NCBI GenBank assembly: GCA_949948715.1
Contig: CATLGW010000003.1
Coordinates: 1 to 64,000 of the forward strand
DNA: 64,000 bases
Source of the DNA: an uncultured Lachnospiraceae bacterium
Lineage (GTDB): Bacteria; Bacillota; Clostridia; Lachnospirales; Lachnospiraceae
Reading direction: 5' to 3'
Shown one piece after another: positions 18,431-27,906 of the stretch (position 1 is its first letter; every line of letters begins with the position of its first letter). The notes below the pieces were generated by a model. The model did not search any database and was not told where the DNA came from. It worked only from the letters and a program-made list of their open reading frames with translations. The position numbers and the translations under genes were made by a program.

Positions 18431-19297
18431 ATGAAGCATTTTCTGATTTATTCCAATGGGTATAAGGATAAGGGACTGGCGGTCACAGGCCGAGTGGTGA
18501 AGCATCTGGAGAGCAGAGGACAGAGGGCGACGCTTAAACTGAAGGAGGCCGATTGGAAGTCCGGAGCCGGTGAGGAGAGCGAGGAGGCGAAAAACATTCC
18601 CTCCGATGTGGACTGCATGATAGTGCTGGGCGGGGACGGCACCGTGCTGCAGGCGGCCAGAGAGACCAAGAAGCTGCACATTCCCATTATCGGTGTGAAT
18701 CTGGGGACCCTGGGGTTTATGACGGAGATCGAGCCGGAGCATCTGGAGGAGTCTCTGGACCGTCTGATTGCCGGGGACTACGAGCAGGAGAGCCGGATGA
18801 TGCTAAACGGAAAGGTACTCTTTGGGGACGGGAGAATGGACGAGGGCTGGGCGCTGAACGATATCGTAGTCTCCCGCAGCGGCACACTGCAGATCATTAA
18901 TTTTGACATCTATGTGAACCATCAGTTTCTCAACGACTACAAGGCGGACGGAATGATTATCACCACGCCCACCGGTTCAACGGGATACAATCTTTCGGCA
19001 GGCGGGCCCCTGGTGGAGCCTCGGGCAAAGCTCCTCACCATGACCCCCATCTGCCCCCACACACTGACCCAGAGGAGCATTATCCTGTCCCCGGAGGATG
19101 TGATCGAAATTGTGATTCCGCCGATCAGAGGGAATCTGTCCCAGACTGTGGAGGCAAACTTTGACGGCAGCCACAAGATCGCTCTGAGCACCGGGGACCG
19201 CATCCGCATTGTACAGTCGGAGAAGACCACGGAGTTCATTCAGCTCAATCAGATGAGCTTTTTGGAGGTGCTCAACCGTAAAATGAAGGAAGTGTGA
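18431..19297 (+). CDS. nadK: NAD(+) kinase
   Basis: LGGDGTVLQAAR; NLGTLGFM; TPTGSTGYNLSAGGP. Confidence 0.96.
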   Translation: MKHFLIYSNGYKDKGLAVTGRVVKHLESRGQRATLKLKEADWKSGAGEESEEAKNIPSDVDCMIVLGGDGTVLQAARETKKLHIPIIGVNLGTLGFMTEIEPEHLEESLDRLIAGDYEQESRMMLNGKVLFGDGRMDEGWALNDIVVSRSGTLQIINFDIYVNHQFLNDYKADGMIITTPTGSTGYNLSAGGPLVEPRAKLLTMTPICPHTLTQRSIILSPEDVIEIVIPPIRGNLSQTVEANFDGSHKIALSTGDRIRIVQSEKTTEFIQLNQMSFLEVLNRKMKEV

Positions 19298-19369
19298 TCA
19301 GGGGTACTAATTTTTGTTACTTGTATATGCCACGCGTCGGAGAGGGCGGCATACATAAGGAGAGAAAAA

Positions 19370-21097
19370 ATGTTACAAAGCTTACATGTGAAAAATCTGG
19401 CCTTGATGGAGGAGACGGAGGTAGAGTTCGGGGAGGGGTTAAATATCCTGACCGGAGAAACCGGGGCGGGAAAATCCCTTTTGATCGATTCCGTGACCCT
19501 GGCCTTAGGCGGAAAGTTCGACCGGGATATGCTCAGAAAGGGCGCGGACAGCGCCTATGTGGAGCTGGTGTTCTCCGGCGGGGACGAGAAGGTGGCGGAA
19601 AAGCTTAGGGAACTTGCGTTTCAGGAGGATGAATGCGTCATTGTCAGCCGCAGGATGCAGGCGGGGAAAAGCGTGTACAAGATCAACGGGGAGACGGTGA
19701 CGGCCAGGCAGGTGAAGGAACTGGCGGAAATCCTCATCGACATTCACGGGCAGCACGAGCATCAGTCATTGCTTCATAAGAAGAAGCATATGGAGATTTT
19801 GGACGCTTACTGCGGGGAGGACAACAGGGAGCCGGCCGCCCGGGTAGACCGGCTTTATCATGCCTGCAGGGAGCTGGAAAAGCGTCTGGAGGAGGAGACC
19901 ATGGACGAGTCTGCCAGAGAGAGGGAGCGCGCTCTGGCGGAGTTTGAATGCCGGGAGATTGAGGAAGCCGCCCTTATCCCGGGGGAGGATGAGGAGCTGG
20001 AGACGCGTTACCGTTTTATGGTAAACGGAAGGAAGATTGCGGAAAATCTGGCGGAATGCTGCAGATACACGGGCAGCGGGGAGGAGGACGGAGCCGGAAG
20101 CGCTCTCAGCCGCGCCCTGCGGGCCCTGGGAAGCGTATCCGCCTTGGACGGCAGGCTGGAGCAGCTCCAGGGACAGCTTGAGGAGGTGGACAATCTTCTG
20201 GCTGATTTTAACCGGGATGCGGCGGAGTATCTGCAGGACTGCGAGTTTGACCAGGAGGAATTTACACGGGTGGAGGAGCGGCTGAATCTGATCAATCGCT
20301 TAAAGGGAAAGTACGGCGGCACCCTGGAGGAGGTTGTGAGATACGGGGAGTCCAGGCAGGAGCTGCTGCAAAAGCTTTCCGATTACGATTCCTTTATGAA
20401 GGAGCTCGGGGAGGAGTGGGAGCGGACGGACAGAGAGCTGAAAGCTGCCTGTGGTGAGCTGTCCGGGCTTCGAAGCAGGAATGCCCTGCAGCTTCAAGGG
20501 CTTTTGAAGGAGGCCCTGGTCAACCTGAATTTCCTGACGGTGGAGTTTGAGATTGCGGTGCGGCCGGGCCAGACCGTCACTGCCAGGGGGTACGACGACG
20601 TGGAGTTTTTGATTTCCACGAACCCCGGAGAGCCCCTGAGCCCTTTGAGCCAGGTGGCCAGCGGAGGCGAGCTGTCCAGGGTGATGTTAGCCATCAAGAC
20701 CGTGCTGGCCGGGCGGGATCATGTGGATACCTTGATTTTTGACGAGATCGATGCCGGCATCAGCGGACGCACCGCCTGGAAGGTGTCCGGACAGTTGGAC
20801 GCGGCGGCCCGCGCCCACCAGGTGATCTGCATCACCCACCTCCCTCAGATCGCGGCCATGGCGGACCGGCATTTTGTGATCGAAAAAAGCAGCACCGACG
20901 ACAGCACCATCACGGACATCCGCAGCGTGGAGGGAGAGGAAAGCCTGGCGGAGCTGGCCAGACTTTTGGGAAGCGACGCTCTCACGGAGGCGGCTTTGGA
21001 GAACGCCAGGGAGATGCGGGAGCAGGCGCTTAAGCGCAAGGAGGGCTTTCCGCGGAAGGCTGTGACAGGGGTGGGAGACAGAGGTAACACACAATAA
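19370..21097 (+). CDS. recN: DNA repair protein RecN
   Basis: LHVKNLALMEETEVEFGEGLNILTGETGAGKSLLIDS; IFDEIDAGISGRTAWKV. Confidence 0.96.
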   Translation: MLQSLHVKNLALMEETEVEFGEGLNILTGETGAGKSLLIDSVTLALGGKFDRDMLRKGADSAYVELVFSGGDEKVAEKLRELAFQEDECVIVSRRMQAGKSVYKINGETVTARQVKELAEILIDIHGQHEHQSLLHKKKHMEILDAYCGEDNREPAARVDRLYHACRELEKRLEEETMDESARERERALAEFECREIEEAALIPGEDEELETRYRFMVNGRKIAENLAECCRYTGSGEEDGAGSALSRALRALGSVSALDGRLEQLQGQLEEVDNLLADFNRDAAEYLQDCEFDQEEFTRVEERLNLINRLKGKYGGTLEEVVRYGESRQELLQKLSDYDSFMKELGEEWERTDRELKAACGELSGLRSRNALQLQGLLKEALVNLNFLTVEFEIAVRPGQTVTARGYDDVEFLISTNPGEPLSPLSQVASGGELSRVMLAIKTVLAGRDHVDTLIFDEIDAGISGRTAWKVSGQLDAAARAHQVICITHLPQIAAMADRHFVIEKSSTDDSTITDIRSVEGEESLAELARLLGSDALTEAALENAREMREQALKRKEGFPRKAVTGVGDRGNTQ

Positions 21098-21236
21098 AGG
21101 GCATTGTGGAGATTCTGTCCCTGGGGATTCTCCTGCCGGGCTTTGACGCGCTCTGTAAAGGGGGGAGCGGGGCGGCTTAATTTGCGATACAGGAAGAAGA
21201 AACTTTTGCGCCCGGGGCGTGAAGGGGAGTTGACGG

Positions 21237-22634
21237 ATGGGGAATGGGGAAAATGAAATAGTGATAGATTTGCGGGAGCTGCTGGGGGCGCTGTGGCGCG
21301 GAGCGTGGCTGATTCTGTTGTGCGGGACGGCGGCGGGAGCCCTTGGTTTTTGTACCAACCGGATCCGAACGACCATACAGTACCAGTCTACCACCCGTAT
21401 TTATGTGCTGAACAGGCAGGATGACAGCGCCTTGACCTACAGCGACGTTCAGCTTGGGACGCAGCTTGCCAGAGATTTTGTCCAAATCATAAAGAGCCGG
21501 TATGTATTGGAGAAGGTGGCAGCCTCTTTGGGGCTGGAGGAAAGCGCCGAATCTCTGGCGTCGAGGATTAGTGTGGCCGCTCAGCCGGACACAAGGATCG
21601 TGGCTATCACGGTGACGGATCCTGATCCGGAGACGGCGAGACGTTTGGCGGACGAGGTGAGAGAGACGGCTGCAGAACGGATCAAGAGTGTGATGGATAT
21701 TCAGGCGGTGAATCTGGTGGACGAGGCGAATCTTCCCTCCGAGCCCGTACCGTCCCGGGCGGTGCGATGGTTGATGGGCGGAGCGATGGTTGGATGTTTT
21801 CTGTCCGGGATGGTGATTTTGACGCTGTTTCTTATGGACGATACGCTGAGAACCGCAAAAGACGCGGGGAAGTATCTCGGTTTGAGCACCCTTGGGGTGG
21901 TTCCCTGCCGGGGAGAAGCGGGAGCGGGCAGACGCGGAGGGCTTGCCCGGGAGGAGTCGGACATTCGCTTCCGGGAGGCTTTTCGGACCCTTCGGACCAA
22001 TATTGAGCTTTCCGGGGAGGGAGCGAGGGTGATCTGTCTGACAAGCTGTATTCCCCGGGAGGGAAAATCAAAGCTCTCCTATGAGCTGGCGAGAGCCTTT
22101 GGGGATAAGGGGGAGCGCGTGCTTTTGGTGGATGCCGATTTAAGAGGGGCCGCCATGGGCGGCAGACAGAGGAAGGCAATGACCTGCGCGGGACTGGTGG
22201 ACTGTCTGGTGGGAATGGCTTCCCTGGAGGAAGCTCTGTGTAGCGCGGAGAATGAGAATTTCCAAATGATAATTCCGGGGAGGACCCCTGCCAATCCCAG
22301 TGAGCTTTTGGGGAGTGAAAGCTTCGGCGCACTGGTGCGTCAGGCCAGGGAGCAGTATGATATGGTGGTGATAGACACGCCTGCCCTGGGAAGCGTCATA
22401 GACGCGGCGGAGGTGGCGAGAGTCTGCGACGGGGCGATTCTGGTGGCGGAGAGCGGGGCCGTCAGCTTCCGGTTCGCTGGCCGGGTGTTGGAGCAACTGC
22501 GGCTGACAGGCTGCCCTGTTCTGGGGTGTATATTGAACAAGGCGGACAGGAAGAGAAAGGGCTGCCCGGGGATGGCCCGGGGGAGACATTACGAGAAAGA
22601 ATATAATAAATTCTACGGCGGCTGTGGGGATTAG
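21237..22634 (+). CDS. Fused chain-length-determinant/tyrosine-kinase (Wzz-BY-kinase) protein
   Basis: N-terminal Wzz-like region with TM segments, then FREAFRTLRTNIELS, TSCIPREGKSKLSYELA, VLLVDADLR, VVIDTPALGSVIDA; C-terminal Tyr cluster HYEKEYNKFYG. Confidence 0.85.
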   Translation: MGNGENEIVIDLRELLGALWRGAWLILLCGTAAGALGFCTNRIRTTIQYQSTTRIYVLNRQDDSALTYSDVQLGTQLARDFVQIIKSRYVLEKVAASLGLEESAESLASRISVAAQPDTRIVAITVTDPDPETARRLADEVRETAAERIKSVMDIQAVNLVDEANLPSEPVPSRAVRWLMGGAMVGCFLSGMVILTLFLMDDTLRTAKDAGKYLGLSTLGVVPCRGEAGAGRRGGLAREESDIRFREAFRTLRTNIELSGEGARVICLTSCIPREGKSKLSYELARAFGDKGERVLLVDADLRGAAMGGRQRKAMTCAGLVDCLVGMASLEEALCSAENENFQMIIPGRTPANPSELLGSESFGALVRQAREQYDMVVIDTPALGSVIDAAEVARVCDGAILVAESGAVSFRFAGRVLEQLRLTGCPVLGCILNKADRKRKGCPGMARGRHYEKEYNKFYGGCGD

Positions 22635-22774
22635 GGCCGATTGAGTACAGAACGGAGTTTTATGGGCTGCGGATTCATGCGGTCCATATTTTTTGTTATA
22701 CTAAAATTATAATTTCTCCGCCCGCAGGAGGGGAGGATTTCGTTATACATAATGAAAGGAGGGGTTCGGCGTCC

Positions 22775-23239
22775 ATGGACAACAGGAAGGAGCTGGCGGA
22801 GCAGTACGACAGGATATACCGGTATTGTTATTACAGGCTGCGGCACAGGGAACTTGCGGAGGATATCACCCAGGAAACCTTCCTTCGATTTTTCCGAAGG
22901 GAACAATATCATTTTTTGGAGAATCCCCTCAAAATTATGTATGTCATAGCCAGGAACCTGTGTGTAGACCAATGCCGCAGAAGCAACAGAGCCGGGGTGG
23001 AGAGGATGGAGGTGGAGGAGCTTGCAGGCGCGGGAATCGAGGAGGGCATTGTGGACCGGGAAATTTTGCGGGGCGCGATGTCGCGACTTGGGGAGGAGGA
23101 GCGGGAAATCGTCTTTTTGCGGGCCGTGAACGGGGAGGACTTCTCTGTGATCGGAGAGATGACCGGGTTGTCACGGTATGCCGTCCGCAGGAGATATCAG
23201 AGCGCATTGCAGACATTGCGGAAGGAGTTGACGGACTAA
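22775..23239 (+). CDS. ECF-type RNA polymerase sigma factor
   Basis: HRELAEDITQETFLRFFRR; LGEEEREIVFLRAVNGEDFSVIGEMTGLSRYAVRRRYQSALQTLRK. Confidence 0.88.
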   Translation: MDNRKELAEQYDRIYRYCYYRLRHRELAEDITQETFLRFFRREQYHFLENPLKIMYVIARNLCVDQCRRSNRAGVERMEVEELAGAGIEEGIVDREILRGAMSRLGEEEREIVFLRAVNGEDFSVIGEMTGLSRYAVRRRYQSALQTLRKELTD

Positions 23240-23243
23240 AGTT

Positions 23244-23954
23244 ATGAGCGATAGGCGAAAGAGTTTGGAAAAGGAAATAAAAGAGCTGTATGAGATTCCG
23301 GAGCCGGTGAGAAAGAAGGAGTTTCTGCGGCAGTTTGAAAGCCCCTATATTTCCATGGGGAAGTTTATGTGGGAGCAGCTATGGTATCTCAAAAAGTGGG
23401 TGTGGCTTCTGTCGGGCTTTCTCTTTGTGCTGATTTTCTGGCTGGGCAGTAATCTGGAGGCGGAGAAGGCTTGGGTGTTGTACGCCATTATCCCTTTTCT
23501 GGCGCTGTCTCTGTTAATCGAGAGCGACAAATCAAATATACACGGCATGGAGGAATTGGAGTGTGCCACGCGGTTTTCCCTGAAAAGTCTGCTGTTAGCC
23601 AGGATGGGCGGACTGGCCGGGCTGCACAGCGCCTTTATGCTGCTTTTGCTCATCTGTCTGAAGGATCGGCTTATGCCGATGCTCCATGACGTGCTCTATA
23701 TGCTGGTGCCCTATTTTCTGACGGTGTGCCTGGGTTTCCATATTCTGCGGAAGTTCAGGGGAAAGGAATCGGTCTATCTGTGTATGGGGGCATCGGTCCT
23801 GGTGAGCTCTTTGGTGTGTGTGGTGGAACAGACGGCTCCTTTTGTGTTTGGTATATCAATGGCAGGAAGTTGGTTTGCCGCATTTGCGGTCATTGTCTTT
23901 TTGACCGGAAGAGAACTGCTTCTTTTCTATCGGAGGGCACAGATGCCGGCCTGA
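23244..23954 (+). CDS. Membrane protein, possibly anti-sigma-like/ABC-associated
   Basis: Follows the sigma factor gene by 4 nt; soluble N-terminus then several TM segments. Confidence 0.5.
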   Translation: MSDRRKSLEKEIKELYEIPEPVRKKEFLRQFESPYISMGKFMWEQLWYLKKWVWLLSGFLFVLIFWLGSNLEAEKAWVLYAIIPFLALSLLIESDKSNIHGMEELECATRFSLKSLLLARMGGLAGLHSAFMLLLLICLKDRLMPMLHDVLYMLVPYFLTVCLGFHILRKFRGKESVYLCMGASVLVSSLVCVVEQTAPFVFGISMAGSWFAAFAVIVFLTGRELLLFYRRAQMPA

Positions 23955-24041
23955 GGCGGAAAGGAGAAGGCTACGGGAAATTTTGCGAAGGAAAGTACGG
24001 GCGGGAATCGCATAAACCGCGGAAAGGACGGGTTAACAAGG

Positions 24042-24755
24042 ATGGAGTGGAAAGCGGACAGAATTTCAAAACAATATCAGGGCAAGATTGCGGTGGACAG
24101 GGTCAGCCTGAGCCTGGGAAAGGGGGTTCACGGCCTGCTGGGGGCCAACGGGGCGGGCAAGACAACGCTGATGCGGATGCTGTGCGGTATTCTGCGGCCT
24201 GATGGCGGCAGCATATCCTACGACGGTCTGGATGTAGTCTCGGAGGAATACAGGAGCATTCTGGGCTATCTGCCTCAGGATTTCGGGTATTATCCTGATT
24301 TCACAGGCATGGATTTTCTGCTCTATATGGCGGCGCTGAAGGGCCTTCCCAAAAACCGGGCGAGGGAGCGTGCCAGGGAGCTTTTGGAGGTGGTGAAGCT
24401 TCAAAATGCGGCGGGGAAGAGGGTAAAGACCTACTCCGGAGGCATGAAGCAGCGTCTGGGAATCGCCCAGGCTCTTTTGAACGAGCCGCGGATACTGGTG
24501 CTGGACGAGCCCACGGCGGGCCTGGACCCCAAGGAGAGAGTGCGCTTCAGAGAACTGATTGCGGAATATGGGAAAGAAAATATTGTTCTCCTCTCCACTC
24601 ACATCGTATCGGATGTGGAACACAGCGCAAAGGATATTCTGATGATGAGGGAAGGCCAGATCATTTTTCAGGGTGAGTGGGACAATGGGGGGGAGGACCT
24701 GGAGGCATTTTACTTAAGACAGTTTGGAGAGGGCAAGGAGGAGGACGATGTGTAA
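24042..24755 (+). CDS. ABC transporter ATP-binding protein
   Basis: LLGANGAGKTTLMRML; TYSGGMKQRLGIAQALL; LVLDEPTAGLDP. Confidence 0.95.
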   Translation: MEWKADRISKQYQGKIAVDRVSLSLGKGVHGLLGANGAGKTTLMRMLCGILRPDGGSISYDGLDVVSEEYRSILGYLPQDFGYYPDFTGMDFLLYMAALKGLPKNRARERARELLEVVKLQNAAGKRVKTYSGGMKQRLGIAQALLNEPRILVLDEPTAGLDPKERVRFRELIAEYGKENIVLLSTHIVSDVEHSAKDILMMREGQIIFQGEWDNGGEDLEAFYLRQFGEGKEEDDV

Positions 24756-25947
24756 GAATGTAACTGTTTTGATGAAATATGAGTGGAAGAAGCTATGGCT
24801 GAAAAGGAGGGTGTGGATTGCGGTGGCTGTGGTAGCTATGTTTGAGATACTGTTGAATCTGTCCTTTCTGACGCGCTTCTATGGGACCGCCATCAGAACT
24901 TCGGACGGAGCGGAGGAGGTGTTTATGGAATCCGGCTACGAGAGGATGGTGCGGGACCGGAGCAATGCCAGGGATCTGGACGGCAGGCAGATAGACGATG
25001 CCCTGCTCTCGGAGATGAGGCGGTACGCGAAAGGTTATATTCGGACGAGGAAAGGGGATGACCGAAAATATGAGCAGATCTATCGGCTGCTGATTGGAGT
25101 GTGGAAAAATCCGGATTTGCTTATGGATGGAAATGCCGCAGATCTCTATGCCGACTGGAGGGAGCTGGTACGGCAGAGGGGTCAAAGCTTTTACCTTTCC
25201 CGGGAGGAGACTGCTTACTGGGAGGGCAGGATGGAGCGGATGGAGGAACCGCTTACTTACCGGTATGCCTTCTCCTGGAAAAATGTGCTGGAGCAGACTT
25301 TGCCAAACGGCATTATGGTGCTGATGCTGATCGCCGTATGTCTGTCGGGGATGTTTGCGGACGAGCATCAGTTTCGCACGGACCAGCTTCTCCTGTGCAT
25401 GAAAAACGGCAAAAATACCGTCTATTGGGTAAAGATGGCAGTAGGGATCCTGTTTGGGGTCTGCTGTACGCTTTTGGTATACGGCATATCCTTTGCAATC
25501 TGCTTCGCCCTCTATGGAGCGGAGGGATTTGACGCTCTCTTGAGGCTTGATGTATTGGCGGCGCCCTTTGACCTGTCCGTGGGAGAGGCGGTGTTAATCA
25601 TGTTTGGGCTTTCTCTTCTTGCGGGAATGCTGGAGAGCGCTCTCGCCTGCTTTTTGTCCGAGAGGCTTGGCAGCAATGTGGCTGTTATGGCTGTCATGGT
25701 GGGACTCATGTTACTCACACAGTTTGCGGTGATTCCCAGGGAGTGGCGCGGCCTGTCCCAGCTCTGGGAGCTGATGCCCACCTCTGTGCTGAACAGGTAT
25801 AAATTCGAAGACGGACGGACGGTGGCTCTTTTTGGGGAATATCTGACATGTTTTCAGTGCGCGGCTTTTGTCTATCCCGCTGTGACGGCTCTGTTTGTTT
25901 GGCTGGGAAAGAGAAGGTATCTGCGCTCTCAGGTGACGGGGCGGTAA
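24748..25947 (+). CDS. ABC transporter permease-like membrane protein
   Basis: Overlaps upstream ATPase stop by 8 nt; multiple TM segments. Confidence 0.75.
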   Translation: MCKNVTVLMKYEWKKLWLKRRVWIAVAVVAMFEILLNLSFLTRFYGTAIRTSDGAEEVFMESGYERMVRDRSNARDLDGRQIDDALLSEMRRYAKGYIRTRKGDDRKYEQIYRLLIGVWKNPDLLMDGNAADLYADWRELVRQRGQSFYLSREETAYWEGRMERMEEPLTYRYAFSWKNVLEQTLPNGIMVLMLIAVCLSGMFADEHQFRTDQLLLCMKNGKNTVYWVKMAVGILFGVCCTLLVYGISFAICFALYGAEGFDALLRLDVLAAPFDLSVGEAVLIMFGLSLLAGMLESALACFLSERLGSNVAVMAVMVGLMLLTQFAVIPREWRGLSQLWELMPTSVLNRYKFEDGRTVALFGEYLTCFQCAAFVYPAVTALFVWLGKRRYLRSQVTGR

Positions 25948-25954
25948 AAACTGT

Positions 25955-25983
25955 TTGACAAATTCCTCCTTTGCCCATACAAT
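25955..25983 (+). promoter_or_regulatory. Sigma-A-type promoter TTGACA-N17-TACAAT
   Basis: TTGACA 25955-25960, TACAAT 25978-25983, 17-bp spacer; upstream of 26047 ORF. Confidence 0.75.
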
Positions 25984-26046
25984 TAAGGATAACGGTCATA
26001 CTATATTGGGAACAGGATTGGAAGAAAGGGATAGGAGGAAAATGCC

Positions 26047-26496
26047 ATGACGAATTACGAGAGGCCCGCTGTCTGGTTAAGCGAGGGGAGTGCGGAGGGC
26101 GTGTACGCAGCCAGTGGAGCGGTTTCCGAGGGAGAGGGAGGAAGCGGCTCCGCGGGCGGAGAGGGCGCTGTGGGAGGAGCAGGCTCGTCTTCCGTGTCTG
26201 TCTCCCAGGTGGAGCTTACGTCGGAGGGAAATCAGTATGACAAAAGGAATATTTACACCGTGACATTGCAAAACGACACCGGGGCGGACAGCTCGGACTG
26301 GTCGTTTACGCTCACTGTGACCGCGGGCACTGCTGTTAGCGCCCAGGTGTACAACGGCTGGCTGGCAAACGCGTCCTTGTCAGGCAACACCATTACCGTC
26401 ACCCCGGGAGGAGGCGGAACCATCAAGGCGGGGGAATCCAAAGGGATTGAGGTTGTGGTCGAATATGATGGAAGTGATTTCATCACGGTTCAGTAG
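26047..26496 (+). CDS. Small CBM2-like (cellulose-binding-like) domain protein with an unusual N-terminal leader
   Basis: MTNYERPAVWLSEGSAEGVYAASG leader, Gly/Ser linker, then VTLQNDTGADSSDWSFTLTV..VYNGWLANASLSGNTITVTPGGGGTIKAGESKGIEVVVEY. Confidence 0.65.
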   Translation: MTNYERPAVWLSEGSAEGVYAASGAVSEGEGGSGSAGGEGAVGGAGSSSVSVSQVELTSEGNQYDKRNIYTVTLQNDTGADSSDWSFTLTVTAGTAVSAQVYNGWLANASLSGNTITVTPGGGGTIKAGESKGIEVVVEYDGSDFITVQ

Positions 26497-26513
26497 GGAC
26501 AGAGGTTATTATA

Positions 26514-27794
26514 TTGCGTTATTCCGTATATGAATTGTTGATTTTCGGGTTTGTCTATTCCTTCGGAGGCTGGCTGGCGGAGACGGCAGTGGCCTCCGGC
26601 CGGAAGAAAAAGTACCAGAACAGAGGCTTTGCGTCGGGACCTTTCTGCTATCTCTACGGGGTGGGAGCGGTGGTCATCACCCTGTTTTTGCAGGAGCTGC
26701 GGGGCGAGCCTCTGTTTTTGTTTGTGGGATCTTTGGTTTTGGCCACCCTGACGGAGTGGCTTGCGGGAAAGCTTCTGGAGCGGATGAACCGCCAGCGGTG
26801 GTGGGACTACTCCCGCAAGCGATGGAACCTGGACGGCTATATCTGTCTCCAGTATTCTCTGCTGTGGGGATGCCTGGGAACCGCCGCGGTGCTGTACGGG
26901 AACGATCTGATACAGGCGGTGTATCACCTGTTCCCTCCCCTCCTGCGCACTCTGATCGTGTGGGGACTGGCGGTGCTGGGATGTCTGGATATACTGGGTT
27001 CCTGGTTCTCCGTCCGGCATCTGGAGGAATGGGTTTCCGGTCTGTTCCGCTTCAGCAGAAAAGTGGAGGCCTTTATCGCCAGAGCGGGTGGAGCGGTGGC
27101 GGACCGGGTGGAGCGGCGGCTTGTCCGGGTCTATCCCGTCACTCCTTCCTCCCGGGGCCAGGCGGTGGGAAAGCGGGATTTTGCGGAGCTGTTCTGGCTT
27201 TTTGTCATGGGGTCTTTTTTGGGTGATCTGATCGAGACGGTATTCTGCCGTCTGACCATGGGAACCTGGATGAGTCGCAGCAGTGTGGTTTGGGGGCCCT
27301 TTAGCGTGGTGTGGGGGCTGGCCATCATGATGGCCACGGCGCTTCTCTACCGGGACAGGGATAAGCCGGACGGCTATATTTTTGTCATCGGCACCGTGCT
27401 GGGAGGCGCTTATGAGTACATATGCAGCGTGTTTACGGAGCTTGCCTTCGGCACGGTCTTTTGGGATTACAGCGGCATTCCCTTTAACCTGGGAGGAAGG
27501 ATCAATCTGCTGTACTGCTTTTTCTGGGGGATCGCCGCCGTTATATGGATCAAAAAGCTCTATCCCAGGGCCCATAAGCTGATCTGTCAAATTTTGGATG
27601 CCACGGGTCATTGGCTCACGGTGGCAGCGCTTCTCTTTATGCTGGCCAATTTGGGAGTTTCCGTGCTGGCCCTGGCCCGGTATGACGGCCGCAGACAGGG
27701 TTTGGAGCCCCGGTCGGGTTTGGAGCGGTTGATAGACCTGCGTTTTGGCGACGATAGAATGGAGCGCATTTATCCAAACGCCATCACAAGATAA
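26514..27794 (+). CDS. Putative ABC transporter permease (CmpB-like, PF06541-type), internally duplicated; TTG start
   Basis: LLIFGFVYSFGGWLAETAVA..NRGFASGPFCYLYGVGAV and second copy LFWLFVMGSFLGDLIETVFC..VWGPFSVVWGLAIM. Confidence 0.75.
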   Translation: MRYSVYELLIFGFVYSFGGWLAETAVASGRKKKYQNRGFASGPFCYLYGVGAVVITLFLQELRGEPLFLFVGSLVLATLTEWLAGKLLERMNRQRWWDYSRKRWNLDGYICLQYSLLWGCLGTAAVLYGNDLIQAVYHLFPPLLRTLIVWGLAVLGCLDILGSWFSVRHLEEWVSGLFRFSRKVEAFIARAGGAVADRVERRLVRVYPVTPSSRGQAVGKRDFAELFWLFVMGSFLGDLIETVFCRLTMGTWMSRSSVVWGPFSVVWGLAIMMATALLYRDRDKPDGYIFVIGTVLGGAYEYICSVFTELAFGTVFWDYSGIPFNLGGRINLLYCFFWGIAAVIWIKKLYPRAHKLICQILDATGHWLTVAALLFMLANLGVSVLALARYDGRRQGLEPRSGLERLIDLRFGDDRMERIYPNAITR

Positions 27795-27823
27795 AAAAGA
27801 ATACTAAAAAATTAAAAATGTCG

Positions 27824-27875
27824 CATACTAGCATTTAGAGATTTCTGAATGCCGGTGTGCGGCATTTTTGATTGG
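27824..27875 (+). terminator. Nested hairpin terminator between the CmpB-like gene and spoIVB
   Basis: AAAAATGTCGCATACT..GGTGTGCGGCATTTTT with inner GCATT/AATGC stem. Confidence 0.6.
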
Positions 27876-27906
27876 GCTGTTTTGCCTGTGATGGAGATAA
27901 CGGATT

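Noticed and set aside
19298-19369. Missing argR between nadK and recN as a notable deletion
   Set aside because: No ORF remnant is visible and argR placement is variable; cannot be judged from this window.
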